64,000 bases of DNA, taken from assembly GCA_021401465.1 (NCBI GenBank), contig JADDMT010000126.1, forward strand, positions 1 through 64,000, in the 5' to 3' direction. Below the pieces are notes generated by a model. The model made no database searches, was not told the origin of the DNA, and saw only the letters and a program-made list of their open reading frames with translations. Position numbers and translations under genes: made by a program. Source of the DNA: Teratosphaeria epicoccoides (lineage: Eukaryota > Ascomycota > Dothideomycetes > Mycosphaerellales > Teratosphaeriaceae). This document shows positions 43,230 to 55,056 of this stretch, one piece after another. Position 1 is the stretch's first letter. Each line of letters begins with the position of its first letter.

Positions 43230-43676
43230 TGTTATAAGTGTCAGGAGTACTATAAGTCACAGGATCATGAGTGTCCTAAGTGCTATAAGTCATAGCATAG
43301 TCATAGGAGAAAGGATCTGTTACGTGAGGACAGATCTCCGGATCTATAGGGTTAGTCTACAGATCTATAGGCCTGTAGGGGAGAAGGGATCTGTTATAAG
43401 AGGACAGACCCTTAGATCTGTAGGGTTAGTCTACAGATCTACAGACATAGATCTATTAGGTTAGTTAACAGATCTAACAGAGCTGCTCTGTCTCTCTAGT
43501 ATATAGGGATAGCTTTAGGACAGGCAATTAGGAGCTTCGTGCTTAATCTTAATTTAATCCTCTCTTACTTAGAGGAGAGTTAGTTACAAGGTTAACTACT
43601 ATTATTGATATTCTTTACAGCTCTGCAAGTCTAACACCTAATCCCCTTCCTGCTATCGGCACCTACCCTTATAACA
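43230..43676 (+). repeat. Family A 5' LTR
   Basis: 447 bp, TGTTAT...ATAACA (RIP-altered TGTCAT/ATGACA). Contains the hairpin array and the TATATA context. Confidence 0.9.
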
Positions 43677-46600
43677 TTCTGAGTACTACTTCTAAAGAAG
43701 TATTAGGGGACTCGTCGAGCGCTTAACATATGCCTATGTTAAGTAGTTGTTTAGCTGTTAGTTTAACTTCTAGCGTTAGTTAACTGACACTACAAGAACA
43801 AGTTACTACTATACCTCAAATTACGTAGTAGCTTGAATCTATTCACCTTAGCGAGATAGCTCTAGCAAGGAATAGACACGGCAACAGCGGCTTTAAGATA
43901 GAAAGCCCTACAGAGTTCATAGGACAACGATCTTAAGTCGAGATGTTTATCCTATAATGCTAGTTAGCATTTAACGTAGATACAGAATAGTTTACGACAT
44001 ATTATAAGCAAATGATGTCTATCGTCTCTTACCTGAAGGGACTAGCGTTCGAGTTTTACCTGAAGGGACTAGCGTTCGAGTTTAGCTAGCCTCATCTAAC
44101 AGATTATCTGGATCATGTTAGTAACGTCGAAGCTAGGAAGACGATGACTAGGGAGATTCTTAACTTAGACAAGTCTTTGTTTAAGGCGTTACGCGAAGCT
44201 TTTAGGCTTAGTAATAAGCAACAAGAGGCCAAGAGAGCTCTCCTAGGAATTTAGCAGAACGGTTCTGCTATTAAGTACTACGCGGACTTTTAGACCCTAT
44301 CTGCTTAAGTCGACTAGAATGATAATACCTTAGCCGCTTAGTTCTACTAGGGACTAAAGGAGACAGTTAAAGACAAAATTGCCTAAGGAGATTAGCTAAT
44401 GACATTCAAGGAAATAAGCGATCTCGCGATTAGAATCAATAATCGCATCTAGGAACGACAGCAGGAACAACAACATAGAAATTGCAAGCTAGCGTAGGCT
44501 AACCATAAGGTCTAACGATTAGCACTAAAATGGTGAAGCGATTACTATAGTCTCTAACTAATAGAGTTAGATGCGACTAAGGGGCGCCTAAAGAACGGAC
44601 CCTAAGGAAAGCTACAGAAGGGCTCTCCTACCTAGAATAGTCCGAAGAAGCCATTTGACAAGAGTAACCTCAAGTGCCATAACTATGGAAAGAAAGGACA
44701 CTTTGCCCGCGAGTGTTTCGCTAAGAAATAGCGTCAGGACCTACAACGGACAGAACAGGCTCGCGCGATAATAACGGCACCTAAGCAAAAGGCTGCTACT
44801 ACTCGAGAACTAGACTATGCTGCACTTACTTAGACTATGTACTATGACGACGATTGTCGAATTCACATGATTAATAAAGATGGTTCTAGATAGTACCCTA
44901 GCCGCAACAAGGCACAGTCTATCTATGCACTAAGAGGTACACCTTCTAGTACAATAGTCTTGAGGCAACAGGAGCTAGAAGAAGAAGAAGGTTCGGACGA
45001 TAACTACGAGCTTGTCGAAGCCGTTACTCCTGATTACGAGGAGCACGAGAGTATAGAGAGATAGGCTATACCGCCGCATGACATCAGGCTCGATATTATC
45101 CGAATCGTACAGAACTAGTAGGCTTAGGCTTGCCTATAGATTAATAGAGTATAACACGTTAACTAGCTTTAATATAACGAACTAGCTGACCGCATGCGAC
45201 GACACCTAAGGGGACTACTAGTTGTAGCTTACCCTTACTAGCATCAGAAGATTGTCCAAGAAATTGTACTGTTTAGGGTAGAGTTTACGCCCTAAAGAGG
45301 CTACCTGACCTATAAAGATATCTAGGTTCCATGAGTACTACGACTCTAAGTCTACTACTTGAAAATAGAGTATGCAAGAAACGCGTAGGAACAATGAGGC
45401 TAAGAGCAAGTACGACCTCTTAGGCTAGTTAGCGGTAACGCTTGAAGAAGAGTAAGCCGAAACCGCATAATCCCCGAACTAGTCCGTAAAGACAGTTATT
45501 CGGGAAACAACAAGGTCCGCTAGAATTAGACCTACGGACAGACTAGACAGGGCTACAACGATGTGCCGCGGTTAGCGCTAGATACGAGGACAACCTTAGA
45601 GTATAGGTGCACATTAACGAGACACTAGCCTAGGCCTTAATAGGTTCAGGATGCACTAGAATCTTCATGACGCCTAAGTTTACTAGGATAGCTAGGATAA
45701 AGCTACAGGCAAAGACAAATGCTTTCTCGCTACAAGCGATCGATAGAAAGCTAGTCACGTACAACTACGGAATAGTTGACAAGGAGACTAAGATAATACC
45801 TCTACGGATAGGACGCTACTAAGAGATGATCTAGTTTGACACTACAGAGTCACCTGGCTTAGATGTAGTATTAGGGTTACTATGGCTAAGGAACGCTAAC
45901 CCCTACCTCGACTAGAAGAACGAGAGGATCTAGTTCCCGGAACTCTTAAGATCGATACCTCTACCTATAGTACACGACGTACTAGGTAAGATCGAAATAT
46001 GTGCTATGACTTCAAGCAAGATAGTCGCTACTATTAAGGATCTAGAACAGGAAGTGTACCTCCTATAGGTTAAAGCAATGCAATCTGAAGTCAAGGTCGA
46101 ATTCATAGTTCCTGACGAGTATAAAGAGTTCGCTACTCTTTTCAAGGAAGAACCTAACTAAGAAGCTCTGCTAGAACACTAGGAGTAGGACTATAGGATA
46201 CCCTTACTCCTAGGCAGAACGCCGACAAAGCAACTAGTCTACCTATTATTAGCAGCGAAACTAGATATTCTCTAGGAATACCTTAAAGACAACCTCTAGA
46301 AGGGCTTCATCCGTAAGCCGTAGTCCCTAGCAGGATATCTAATCCTGTTTGTTCCTAAGGGGGAAGATGACTAGCGACTCTACGTAGATTATCGTAGATT
46401 AAACAACATTATAATAAAGAACAGTTATCTACTTCCTCTGCTCTCGGAATTGCAGGATCGCCTACAAGGAGTAATATAGTTCTCGAAGTTCGACATACTA
46501 GGAGCGTATAACCGAATTCGAATTAAGGAAGGCAAAGAATAGAAGACTACGTTCTAAACTAGGTTCGGACACTATGAGTATATAGTCATGCTATTTAGGT

Positions 46601-49026
46601 TGACAAACGCCCTAGCTATATAGTAGGCATTTATTAACAATGTGCTACGAGAGTACCTTAATGTCTTTGTAGTTATATACTTAGACGACATCCTTGTCTA
46701 CTTACGAACGATCGAAGAGCATAGGACTTATGTACGTAAGGTGCTTTAGAAACTCTAGGATTACAAGCTAAAGATTAAGCCTTAGAAGAGCGAGTTTCAC
46801 AAGCAGGAAGTCTAATTCCTCCGCTACGTAGTAGCGTAGAATAGAATCAAGATAGACACTAAGAAAGTCTAAGTCATAAAAGAGTAGCCTACGCTAACTA
46901 ATGTTAAGGAGGTAAAGTCCTTTCTTAGTTTTGCTAACTTCTACTAAAGATTTGTGGCAAACTATTCGAAGATTATGGCACTACTTATGACTCTTACTAC
47001 AGAAGATACACTATTCATTTAGGACAACGCCTAACAGAATGCCTTTAAGGAACTTAAGTAACAATTTACAGATTAGCTAATCTTACTCGTTTTTGACCCT
47101 AATAAGCCTATTACAGTCGAAACAGATGCCTCTGACATAGTACTCGGGGCATGCTTAAGCTAACTAGGACCGAGTAGATGGCTACAGCTAGTCGCCTACT
47201 ACTCTAGGAAGCTGTCTAGACCTTAACTTTGTTACGACGTCTACGACAAAGAACTTCTAGCTATAGTAGACGCCTATAAGGCCTAGCGAGTCTACTTAGA
47301 AGCTTCTAAGCACTAAGTCACGGTCTACACAGACTATAAGAACTTGCGATACTTTATAACGACGAAAGAGATAAACTAACGACAAGTTTAGTAGAGTAAG
47401 GAACTCTCTAGTTTTAACTGTAAGATTGTCTATCGCAAGGGGACTAATAACGCCTACGCCGATGCACTTAGCCGCTAAACTAACTACATGAAAGGCGTGA
47501 AGCAGGAGAAACACGCTGTTCTCTAGGAAAATAGCGATAGCACGCTAGGAGTTAACTAACTCGCGGCTACGACTGTCATATAGACTAGTGAATTTCAGGA
47601 CGACCTGAAGAACGCGCTAGTCTATGACCTAACTACACTTGCTGTCCGCGACGACATTAATGGACAGGAGGATTAGGAAGACGAAGACAGAATCCTTCTC
47701 TTTTAAGGATTAGTATATGTGCCTATGTCTTTACAATTAGAGCTACTACGCCTCTAACACAACATACCTTAGGCAGGACACCTAGGAGTGTCTAAAATGA
47801 AGCAAATTCTCTGACAAGAATATTACTTCCCTAGGATAGGCAGAGTAATCAAGGACTATGTCCGTTAATGTGTAACTTACTAACAGAGTAAGCATAACTA
47901 TTACAAACTATATAGGCTACTATAGCTACTTAAGGTACCTTAACGGCCGTAGGAATCGCTCGCTATAGACTTTATCGTTAAACTACCCTAATCGAGAGAA
48001 CCCGCTACTAATGAGTTCTTCGATAGAATCATGGTAGTAGTTAACTAATTTACTAAGTTTAGGAAGTCTATCTCTTACTACAAAGACTTTAAGACTAAAG
48101 ATATTACACATGTCTTCATTAAATAGGTAGTAGCATAACATGGCATGCTACAGGACCTAGTAATAGATCGAGGATCCGTGTTTACCTCTAACTTCTAGAA
48201 AGCCCTAATAAGACAATTCTAGGTTAAACATCGACTAAGTACTTCCTTCTACCCTTAAACGGATAGACAGACAGAACGTCTAAATTAGACGTTAGAATAG
48301 TACCTTCGATCCTATGTGAATAGGGACTAGAACAACTAGGTAGAGTTGTTGCTAATAGCGTAGCTTGCGTATAATAGTATGTTAGCAGAGTTAACAGGAC
48401 TCTCACTATTTCAGATGGCATATGGATTAGCTATAGACAACATTCCGGATGTCTTAGCTAGTAATCTAAACCTAGTAGCACTTAGGCGAGTAGAATACCT
48501 ACGCTAACTGCAAACAGAAGTACAACTCGACCTGTAGTTCTATTAACAGAACATAGCATAGTACGTAAATCGTAAGAGAATTAAGGGACTAATTCTAAAG
48601 GAAGGAGACAAGGTATATCTCCTCTGCTATCATATTAAATCAGACAAGCTAGGTAAAAAACTAGACGCTATAAAACTAGGACTATTCTGGGTTAAGGCCA
48701 AGAAAGGACTAGTTAACTTCAAATTACAGCTAACTAAGCAGATAAGAATACACCCTGTGTTCTATGTCTCTCTACTAGAATAAGTAGCGCTAGAAGCTAC
48801 ACTGCAAACAGAATCCTTACTACTTGACCCTAAAGTAGAAGAACCTAAGTACACTGTTAAGAAGATCGTCGACACTTGCTAGCAGGATAGACAGCAAGAG
48901 TACTTAGTAAAATAGGAAGGATATAGGAGTACCGAGAATACCTAGGAGCCCCTTAAACACCTGCGAAACTATTAGCAAAAGATACGAAGTTTTAAGAGAA
49001 GAACGAACCTAGGGAGAAGATCATAA
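43677..49026 (+). pseudogene. gag-pol: Family A gag-pol, RIP-degraded
   Basis: All domains are in one gag-pol order. Gag about 43690-44700 with a CCHC knuckle at 44674-44715 (CHNYGKKGHFAREC). Protease near 45630, where the catalytic Asp codon has become Gly (IGSG). RT about 46250-46900 with YLDDILVY at 46678-46701. RNase H about 47060-47480. Integrase zinc finger about 47755-47890 and core about 47960-48330 (AIDF, VIDRGSVF, TERLN). Chromodomain about 48850-48990. Stop TAA 49024-49026. A 27-bp in-frame tandem duplication occurs in gag (44031-44084). The gag reading frame opens directly behind the LTR, with no clear ATG and no standard tRNA primer site that I can see. Confidence 0.88.
44031..44084 (+). 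repeat. 27-bp in-frame tandem duplication in gag
   Basis: ACCTGAAGGGACTAGCGTTC plus seven bases is repeated once with a 27-bp period, duplicating nine codons (YLKGLAFEF). The copies at 23880-23905 and 30130-30160 have one unit. Confidence 0.8.
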
Positions 49027-49641
49027 GCTATGACTAGACTCCTGCGGGACACCATCGATAGGCTTGGCTATCACGTCATCCAGGAAACCCTAATACGAGG
49101 CATTAGCGAAACCTTCTATTACGCTCTATGTCATAGGACTAAGAGCAAGACCTGCTAAGGGATCTAGGTTAAGAAGAAACCTAGTCTGTAGAAGAGCCTA
49201 CTCTTTAGCCTCATCCTCCCTAATCTCACGCTCCTTAAGAGCGCGACTATCCTCGACCTCATAGTCGACCGCATCTAACTGTTTCTAAAGACGCATCTCC
49301 TTTGCATGCGCCTCTATTATCTTCTGCGAAGCCTTAGCTAGGGCTGCCTTCGCACGATTAAGATCGGCAATTAGTCTTTTCTGCTAATCGCCTAACTTCT
49401 TCTATTTGACCTCTGTTACCTTCGCGTCATAACTTCGACAGTTGCTAAAGTAACACTACAAGCATTTCCCTGAGGAAATGTACACTTAACAAACGAGCTT
49501 TAACTCTTAATACTAAGTATAGGACTTCATGCTGTCCTAGCCCTAATGATAGATTCGATTTGCGTAGTGTTTACGTTTCTACGTTAAAGGGGCGTTAGTG
49601 TCTAGGATGACACAAGGCAGTAATGTAGAAAGAGAAGACAT
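49021..49641 (-). pseudogene. Antisense accessory ORF of family A, second full copy
   Basis: Start at 49641, stop TGA 49021-49023, 621 bp, the same length as 18743-19363. The basic segment, Cys cluster and Lys/Glu-rich half are recognisable. It overlaps the last sense codon of pol (TCA 49021-49023) and abuts its stop. Confidence 0.7.
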
Positions 49642-49720
49642 TACTTCACAAAGGAAATAACAAGAGAAACCCTACACTAATAAGGTAGCTTAGGGACGAG
49701 CTAGGCTAAGAGGGGAATAG

Positions 49721-50166
49721 TGTCATAGATGTTATAAGTTACAAGTACTATAGGCTAAGTCAGAGTACTAGGGCCTAAGTCATAGCATAGTTATAGGAGA
49801 AAAGATCTGTCACGTGAGGACAGATCCCTAGATCTATAGGGTTATTTCACAGATCTATAGGCCTATAGGGGAGAAAGGATCTGTCATGTAAGGACAGACC
49901 CTAGGATCTGTAAGGTTAGTCTACAGATCTATAGACATAGATCTATTAGGTCTGTTAACAGATCTAACAGAGCTACCCTGTCTCTCTAGTATATAGGGAT
50001 AGCTTTAGGACAGGCAGTTAGGAGCTTCATGCTTAATCTTAATTTAATCCTCTCTTGCTTAGAGGAGAGTTAGTTACAAGGTTAATTGCTATTATCGATA
50101 TTCTTCATAGCTCTACGAGTCTAACACCTAATCCCCTTCCTGCTATTAGTACCTACCCTTATGACA
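49721..50166 (+). repeat. Family A 3' LTR
   Basis: 446 bp, TGTCAT...ATGACA, preceded by the purine tract ending GAGGGGAATAG. The hairpin array is strongly decayed by transitions. Confidence 0.9.
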
Positions 50167-51465
50167 CCTATGTACATGCTGTTTACCTGTAACAGCTTTT
50201 ATTATGTAGGCAGAAGAGAAGCTTGTTACTCTCTTAGCCTTCCTTAGTACTACAAAACTAAAGTAGCGAGGCTTACTATCCTTTCTTACTATACTCTACA
50301 AGAAGGATAGTAGCAAGGCTGTCTTCTCTAGCCTAGCGCTTATAGATATAGTTAGCAGATATCTATTCCTATCCTAGGCGGAGCTAACTACTACTAAGGA
50401 AGGTATTACAGAGATTATAAAGTAATACTTAAAGACATTAGGTAAAAGGTAGGCTTAGTAAAGGGAACTAGATAGAAGAAGTTAGTAGTATTATTAGTGT
50501 ATTATCTAGAGCTGCGTTTAGCTAGTAATTAGGCATTACTAACAGGTTTGCTAAAAGGAATTTGCAGATAATAATAATTAGTTAGGTAGTATACTAGAGC
50601 TTAGATAATTGTTACTTAGTTAGTTATTACTAGAGTTGCTAAATTAATGAGGATTACTGTAATCTGTACCTAGTTAAGACTTAGCTTAGATAGATAAATT
50701 AATAATTACCCTCTACATGATTATTCCTATAATTATAAGGTCCTATCTTAGAAATAGTAGCTACACATGCATAATACATGTTAAATGCTACGTATTTAAG
50801 GATAGTAGGATAGAATTACATGTTAGTGTTAGTAGAAGTTAGTTCTTTATTAGTCATGTAACTATAATCTATATTAGAGGTTTATAATGCTAAGCTCTAA
50901 TTAATATTATATATGTAAGTAAATAGAAAGTACAGGCTTTTGTTTATTGCTATCCTTATAGCCTGCTAACCTTAGCTGCATTATAGTCATAACAATCTAG
51001 CAACTTAGGGTATTAATAGGTATGCTAGAAAGGCAAGAAACATTGTTTAGGTAGTTAATCCTGTAGCTTTAGGCATAGGGCTAAGGGTAGAAGCAGCGTA
51101 GCGCACGTTAGCTTAGATGCTACTAAGTATGTCTAACTTGTAGTAGGCAGGAATACTGTAGAGGTTACTAGGAGAGTAGGCGTAGGGGTTAGAGTATCCG
51201 GAAGATCTAGAGCATTAGTAGTGTTAACTAGGTAGTATTAACAGTATAATGATTGTTCTTTACGTTATGAGGGCTTAGAGCTACAGGTAATACTATAAGA
51301 GTATCTTGAAAGTCTTAGAGCTTACTCTACTTTAGTATCATTAACAGAACAAATAGGGTCTCTATAACTTACCTATCCTGACACTTTAAGACATGCATTA
51401 TAAACTTCTTTGACAGCACTTATAACACTAGCATACTAATTAAGGCTACAGATATCTACACATGC
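50167..51465 (+). other. AT-rich eroded DNA with one fossil frame
   Basis: A plus-strand frame at about 50202-50470 reads AEEKLVTLLAFLSTTKLK, a stop, GLLSFLTILYKKDSSKAVF, then continues with RIP-type stops. I do not recognise it. From about 50480 to the island boundary I see no coding frame, only AT-rich sequence with occasional inverted motifs. Confidence 0.4.
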
Positions 51466-52151
51466 ATGCATAGCAGGACAATCCTTTCCCTTTCGTGTAC
51501 ACATCGTTCTCAAACCGCTATGGCCCTCGCCTCATCACACCAGAACGACCTTCCACAGAAGTCGAGGCCAGCCTCAATCGGCTCAATCCTGCAGTATGCG
51601 ACGTTGACTCTCCTTCCTCGCACGTGGATGGCAGGTCCCTTACTAGCTGCTAGGCTCCGCCCCGCCAGTGCGGATCTATAGTGACAGCAGACTTCTGCTA
51701 AGTGTTACTCTGTAATATCACCACTGCCTTGCTTCCGGCTCTGGTCCTCCAAATTGGCTGCGATAACCCAACAATCACACCCGAGGCGGCGGGGTAGTCA
51801 TCCGTGCCAGTTGGCTACACTATGACGTCTCACGAGGACTCATCCCCCGGCCCGAACTCTCTACTTCCGCCCGAGCAAGACTCCGATCGGTGACGTTTTA
51901 CAGGACGCATTCAAAGACTCACAGCGTCACCTCTGTACCGTATTGGCAGAGAGACATGGCAATTCTGACGACGGCTCCAAAGTCTACTAAAGACGCGGTT
52001 GGCGGTGTCTACGTACAGGACAGTCACGACAAGGACATCTGAACATGAGTGTGGGCTCTATCCAATCAGGCTTTGACGACCGCTTACTCCAGGACTGCTG
52101 GAGACATGCTCTGTTCGGTGTCGTAGCGACCGTCTTGGGATCTCTTGTCTC

Positions 52152-53304
52152 GTGCCTCTTGCGACTCTCACCAATGGTCGTACTAGTACTGCGGTAAACC
52201 CGGCCTATCTTAAGTCCGCCGCTCTCGCGATTCCATCTGCTGGTCCGAAGGAACCAAACGCATCATCTGCTATTCCTGCGCCCACCAATGTCCCAGCCAA
52301 CACTGACGCTACCCTGTCCTCGTCTTCCGCTTTGCGCACTACCTCGATCAGGACCCTCCAGACCTGGATACCGTACACTGCCCTCCCTCGCCGGCTGGTC
52401 CGGTTTCTCGTCACCCATGTCGCTGCTGTCAGACTCACTCTGGCCTTCACAGGAGCGCCGGGCGCCTCCTCCACCGATCACCAACAGGAGGCGGTGACGT
52501 GGCGCTCGTATACGACAAAGTCGCCTGAAGAGGAGCCCCTTCTAGAGCGGCCGCGACAGAGCGGGGGCCCTGCGTTGTCAGGGAGGTCGTGAGTCGGGAG
52601 ACGCTCAGTAAGAAGGAGGGTGTGGGGAGGGTGCTAGAGACGAAGTCGAGTCAACGCACTAGAGATGGTTATCATGATAGGCAGCACAGAAAGGATAATC
52701 ATTATCGGCAAGCAAAGAGCACAAGTTCTAGTGCTGCCTCTCCTTCGACGTGGGGTATTTCTGCCAGCAAGACGCCTCATCCAAACTATAAGCATTCCAA
52801 CTGCTACAGCGACTCCCAGGGTCCGCAGACTCACAGGAACTTTCACCCATCGCATGTCCCCACAGCACCTCCCATCATCAGCACCGTCGACCTCTCCTAC
52901 CACAACCTTGATCACATATCCATGCTCATCGAAAAACCTACTATCAACTACAATTCCACCACACCACACCCTCCTTCCCTATATCCTCACTCTTCTCCAC
53001 TGTCTACAAGAGATCATTCAACTCTGCACCCAGCCGTCCGCAGCTTCGCGGTAGCCGCCGCCAACCTCAGCGGCTCTCAAGATTTCCAGCAGGCACTGAG
53101 CTAGATCTTGCACAATCCATCAGCGCCAGAGGGAGTGGCACAGAGTCCACCGGATTCAGAACAAGCTCATATACTTCAAGGCAGGCTAGAGACGTCGAAA
53201 GAGCAGGTTCGACTTGCAACGGGTACGCTCCTCCTGCCTGATGAGGAGAGATCGAACCCTCACAACATCATGACTCCTCAAAATTCAGAAAATATCTGCT
53301 GACC
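52152..53304 (+). CDS. Possible eroded or spliced hypothetical gene
   Basis: Two consecutive open frames: 52152-52592 (146 codons from ATG, Ala/Ser/Pro-rich) and a frame open from about 52592 to TAG 53102-53104, which continues in the same frame after that single stop to TGA near 53302. The second frame contains SFAVAAANLSGSQDFQQALS, the stop, then ILHNPSAPEGVAQSPPDSEQ, which has a protein-like composition. No known domain, no clear intron signals and no second copy. Overlapping frames on the minus strand (52634-52969) are also open, so this is weak. Confidence 0.2.
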
Positions 53305-53571
53305 CATATTCTGCAAAGACTAGTCCGCGCTGTTGAATTCCTCTTCGCTCTCGGCTACGTCCTCGTCGCTTGAGAGTAAACATATCAGAAGCCTCCGTCG
53401 ACCTCGAACCCTTACTCGCTTGCGCCTGCGGTCTTCGTTTTGGCGCGCTAGAGGGGAATGAGGGGTCGAAGGCAAGGGCGCTGGAGTTTTTGAGTTGAGA
53501 GGGCTGGTGGAGATGGAGGTGATAGTGCAGCAGGCGGAGATGACAGTAAGAGGGCAATCGGGGGGAGCAAG

Positions 53572-53973
53572 TTGGACGGGGGGCTTATTGGCGAGCTAGT
53601 AGTCGGTATGGCGAAGTCCGGGCAAAAGGCGAGACGAGCGAACGATGGTTCCTTTTTGGCGGAACGGGATCCAACGCTGCTGAAGTCACCGAGAAATGAG
53701 CAGCAGAAGCAGCAGCAGCAGCAGGAGTTCGATCTGTCGCCACCCTCTTCGCCCTGCTCTCCGCAGACGGGGAGTCTCTACTCCCGCCAACAGCATGGAC
53801 GCACGAAGTCGAGCGAAGTGGTGCCATTGCCATGCGCCCCTGCTATCCCTGTCATACTCATCGGCAGCGGCGCTGCTGCTGTGGAGATTGAGAGGGCAGG
53901 CTTTACATTGATCCATCACTACATCTCGCACCCACGCACACACGCACCCGTTCGCGAGGCACTTGTGCTATGA
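53572..53973 (+). CDS. Possible exon with poly-Gln tract
   Basis: 133-codon frame with a CAG-repeat-encoded Q-rich segment (QQKQQQQQEFDLSPPSSP) at about 53700-53750. Such tracts are common in fungal regulatory proteins. No domain recognised; the tract makes long frames in other phases too. Low confidence. Confidence 0.2.
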   Translation: MDGGLIGELVVGMAKSGQKARRANDGSFLAERDPTLLKSPRNEQQKQQQQQEFDLSPPSSPCSPQTGSLYSRQQHGRTKSSEVVPLPCAPAIPVILIGSGAAAVEIERAGFTLIHHYISHPRTHAPVREALVL

Positions 53974-54564
53974 CAGCTTCGACGACCGAGCGAGTAAATG
54001 AGCGAGTAAGTGATAAATTGGGCCATCAAGGTGTTTGCCTCTTTACTGACGGCTGCCTAGGTAAGTGTGGCAATCTCTAGCTTCCTCCTATTCAACCGCG
54101 TGGTTGACAGCATCAGGTCTGGTTCCTCCTTCTATATCTGGAATGGGATGAGGGGAGCGCTTCATCCTTTGAGGTCATCGATTGAAGGAGGATGACTGCG
54201 GCAAAGCATCAGATTCTTTTTCGAGAGCTTCCGGTACAAACACTCTAGTGGAGGGGTCCATCAAGCTCGACTGCGGTCTTCTCCCGCTCACCTCAGATAC
54301 AAGGCTCAGGAGCAGGGATGGTCGGGCTGGACGGGTGGATAGTCCAAATGTTACCTCAAAGGGAGGAAGACGGATATTGAGCTCGACTGCTCGTCAGACC
54401 ATGGCTACGGCTACTGCTGCTGCTAGTCGAAGAATTCAAAAAGCGGGCTCCGGTGGTGAAGGGAACAGGCTTTGAAGTTTATGCGGTCGTACTACGGCTG
54501 CTCCAACTGCTCATCAAGGAAGCAAGGCAACGGCGTAGCAGACTAGGTGGCAGATTAAATTATT

Positions 54565-55056
54565 GTAGCAGGAACGCAAGGAGAAAGCGGAAGAGGTTCT
54601 TCTGCCTTGACTTCTGCTCCTGCGCGTGATGACCTGGAAAAAGCCTGTTCAAAGCCCTAGAGCACGCCGCAGAGTTCGGATGGAGAAGAAGAAGAAGAAG
54701 AAGGGGAGGAAGAAGACGAGCAGGGGAAGGAGGAAGAGGAGGAAGAGATTCGAATTGCACGTCTAGTCGAGCGCGCGCTAGAAACAAGCAGTGTGCTTTC
54801 TTTCTTGTCTTCCTCTGCCCGAGGAGACGGGTTGGAGAGATCCGCTATGATGCCGTCGTTGCCAGAGCAGGCTGGAACTTGGGGGTCGACGACGTGGGTG
54901 AATGCAGAGAGATCGGGGCAAGGTAGCGATGTAGATGGGCTTGGTGATAAAAGCGCTGCTGGAAAATTGCGAGATCAAGGAGGCCGCTCGGATGCGAGGC
55001 TAGGATGGTTCGAGCGGGAGAGACCATGGCACTTCGCCACGACGAGGCAGTATTAG
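54565..55056 (+). CDS. Possible exon with acidic Glu-rich tract
   Basis: Plus-strand frame containing one in-frame TAG (about 54658), a long Glu/Gly run coded by a GAA/GGA-rich purine tract at about 54680-54752, then RIARLVERALETSSVLSFL and on to TAA/TAG near 55056. The acidic run followed by a helical segment is protein-like, but purine tracts open frames artificially. No family recognised. Confidence 0.2.
54680..54752 (+). repeat. Purine (GAA/GGA) low-complexity tract
   Basis: More than 70 nearly uninterrupted purines made of GAAGAAGAA and GGAGGAAGA units. It explains the open frames on both strands here (Glu-rich on plus, Leu/Ser-rich on minus). Confidence 0.85.

Larger units (their letters stand above)
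43230..50166 (+). mobile_element. Family A gypsy element, nearly complete
   Basis: 6,937-bp element with LTRs 43230-43676 and 49721-50166, gag-pol between, and the antisense ORF at 49021-49641. Flanking 5-mers differ (TCATG left, CCTAT right), and the left flank belongs to DNA transposon copy 2 while the right flank does not continue it. The element therefore seems to have recombined with another copy after insertion. RIP-type stops throughout. Confidence 0.9.

Noticed and set aside
52634..52969. Minus-strand 111-codon ORF with hydrophobic segments
   Set aside because: Overlaps competing plus-strand frames in GC-rich DNA; no domain, start context or conservation to support it.
54560..54787. 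Minus-strand Leu/Pro-rich ORF resembling a signal peptide or membrane segment
   Set aside because: Produced by the purine tract read in reverse.
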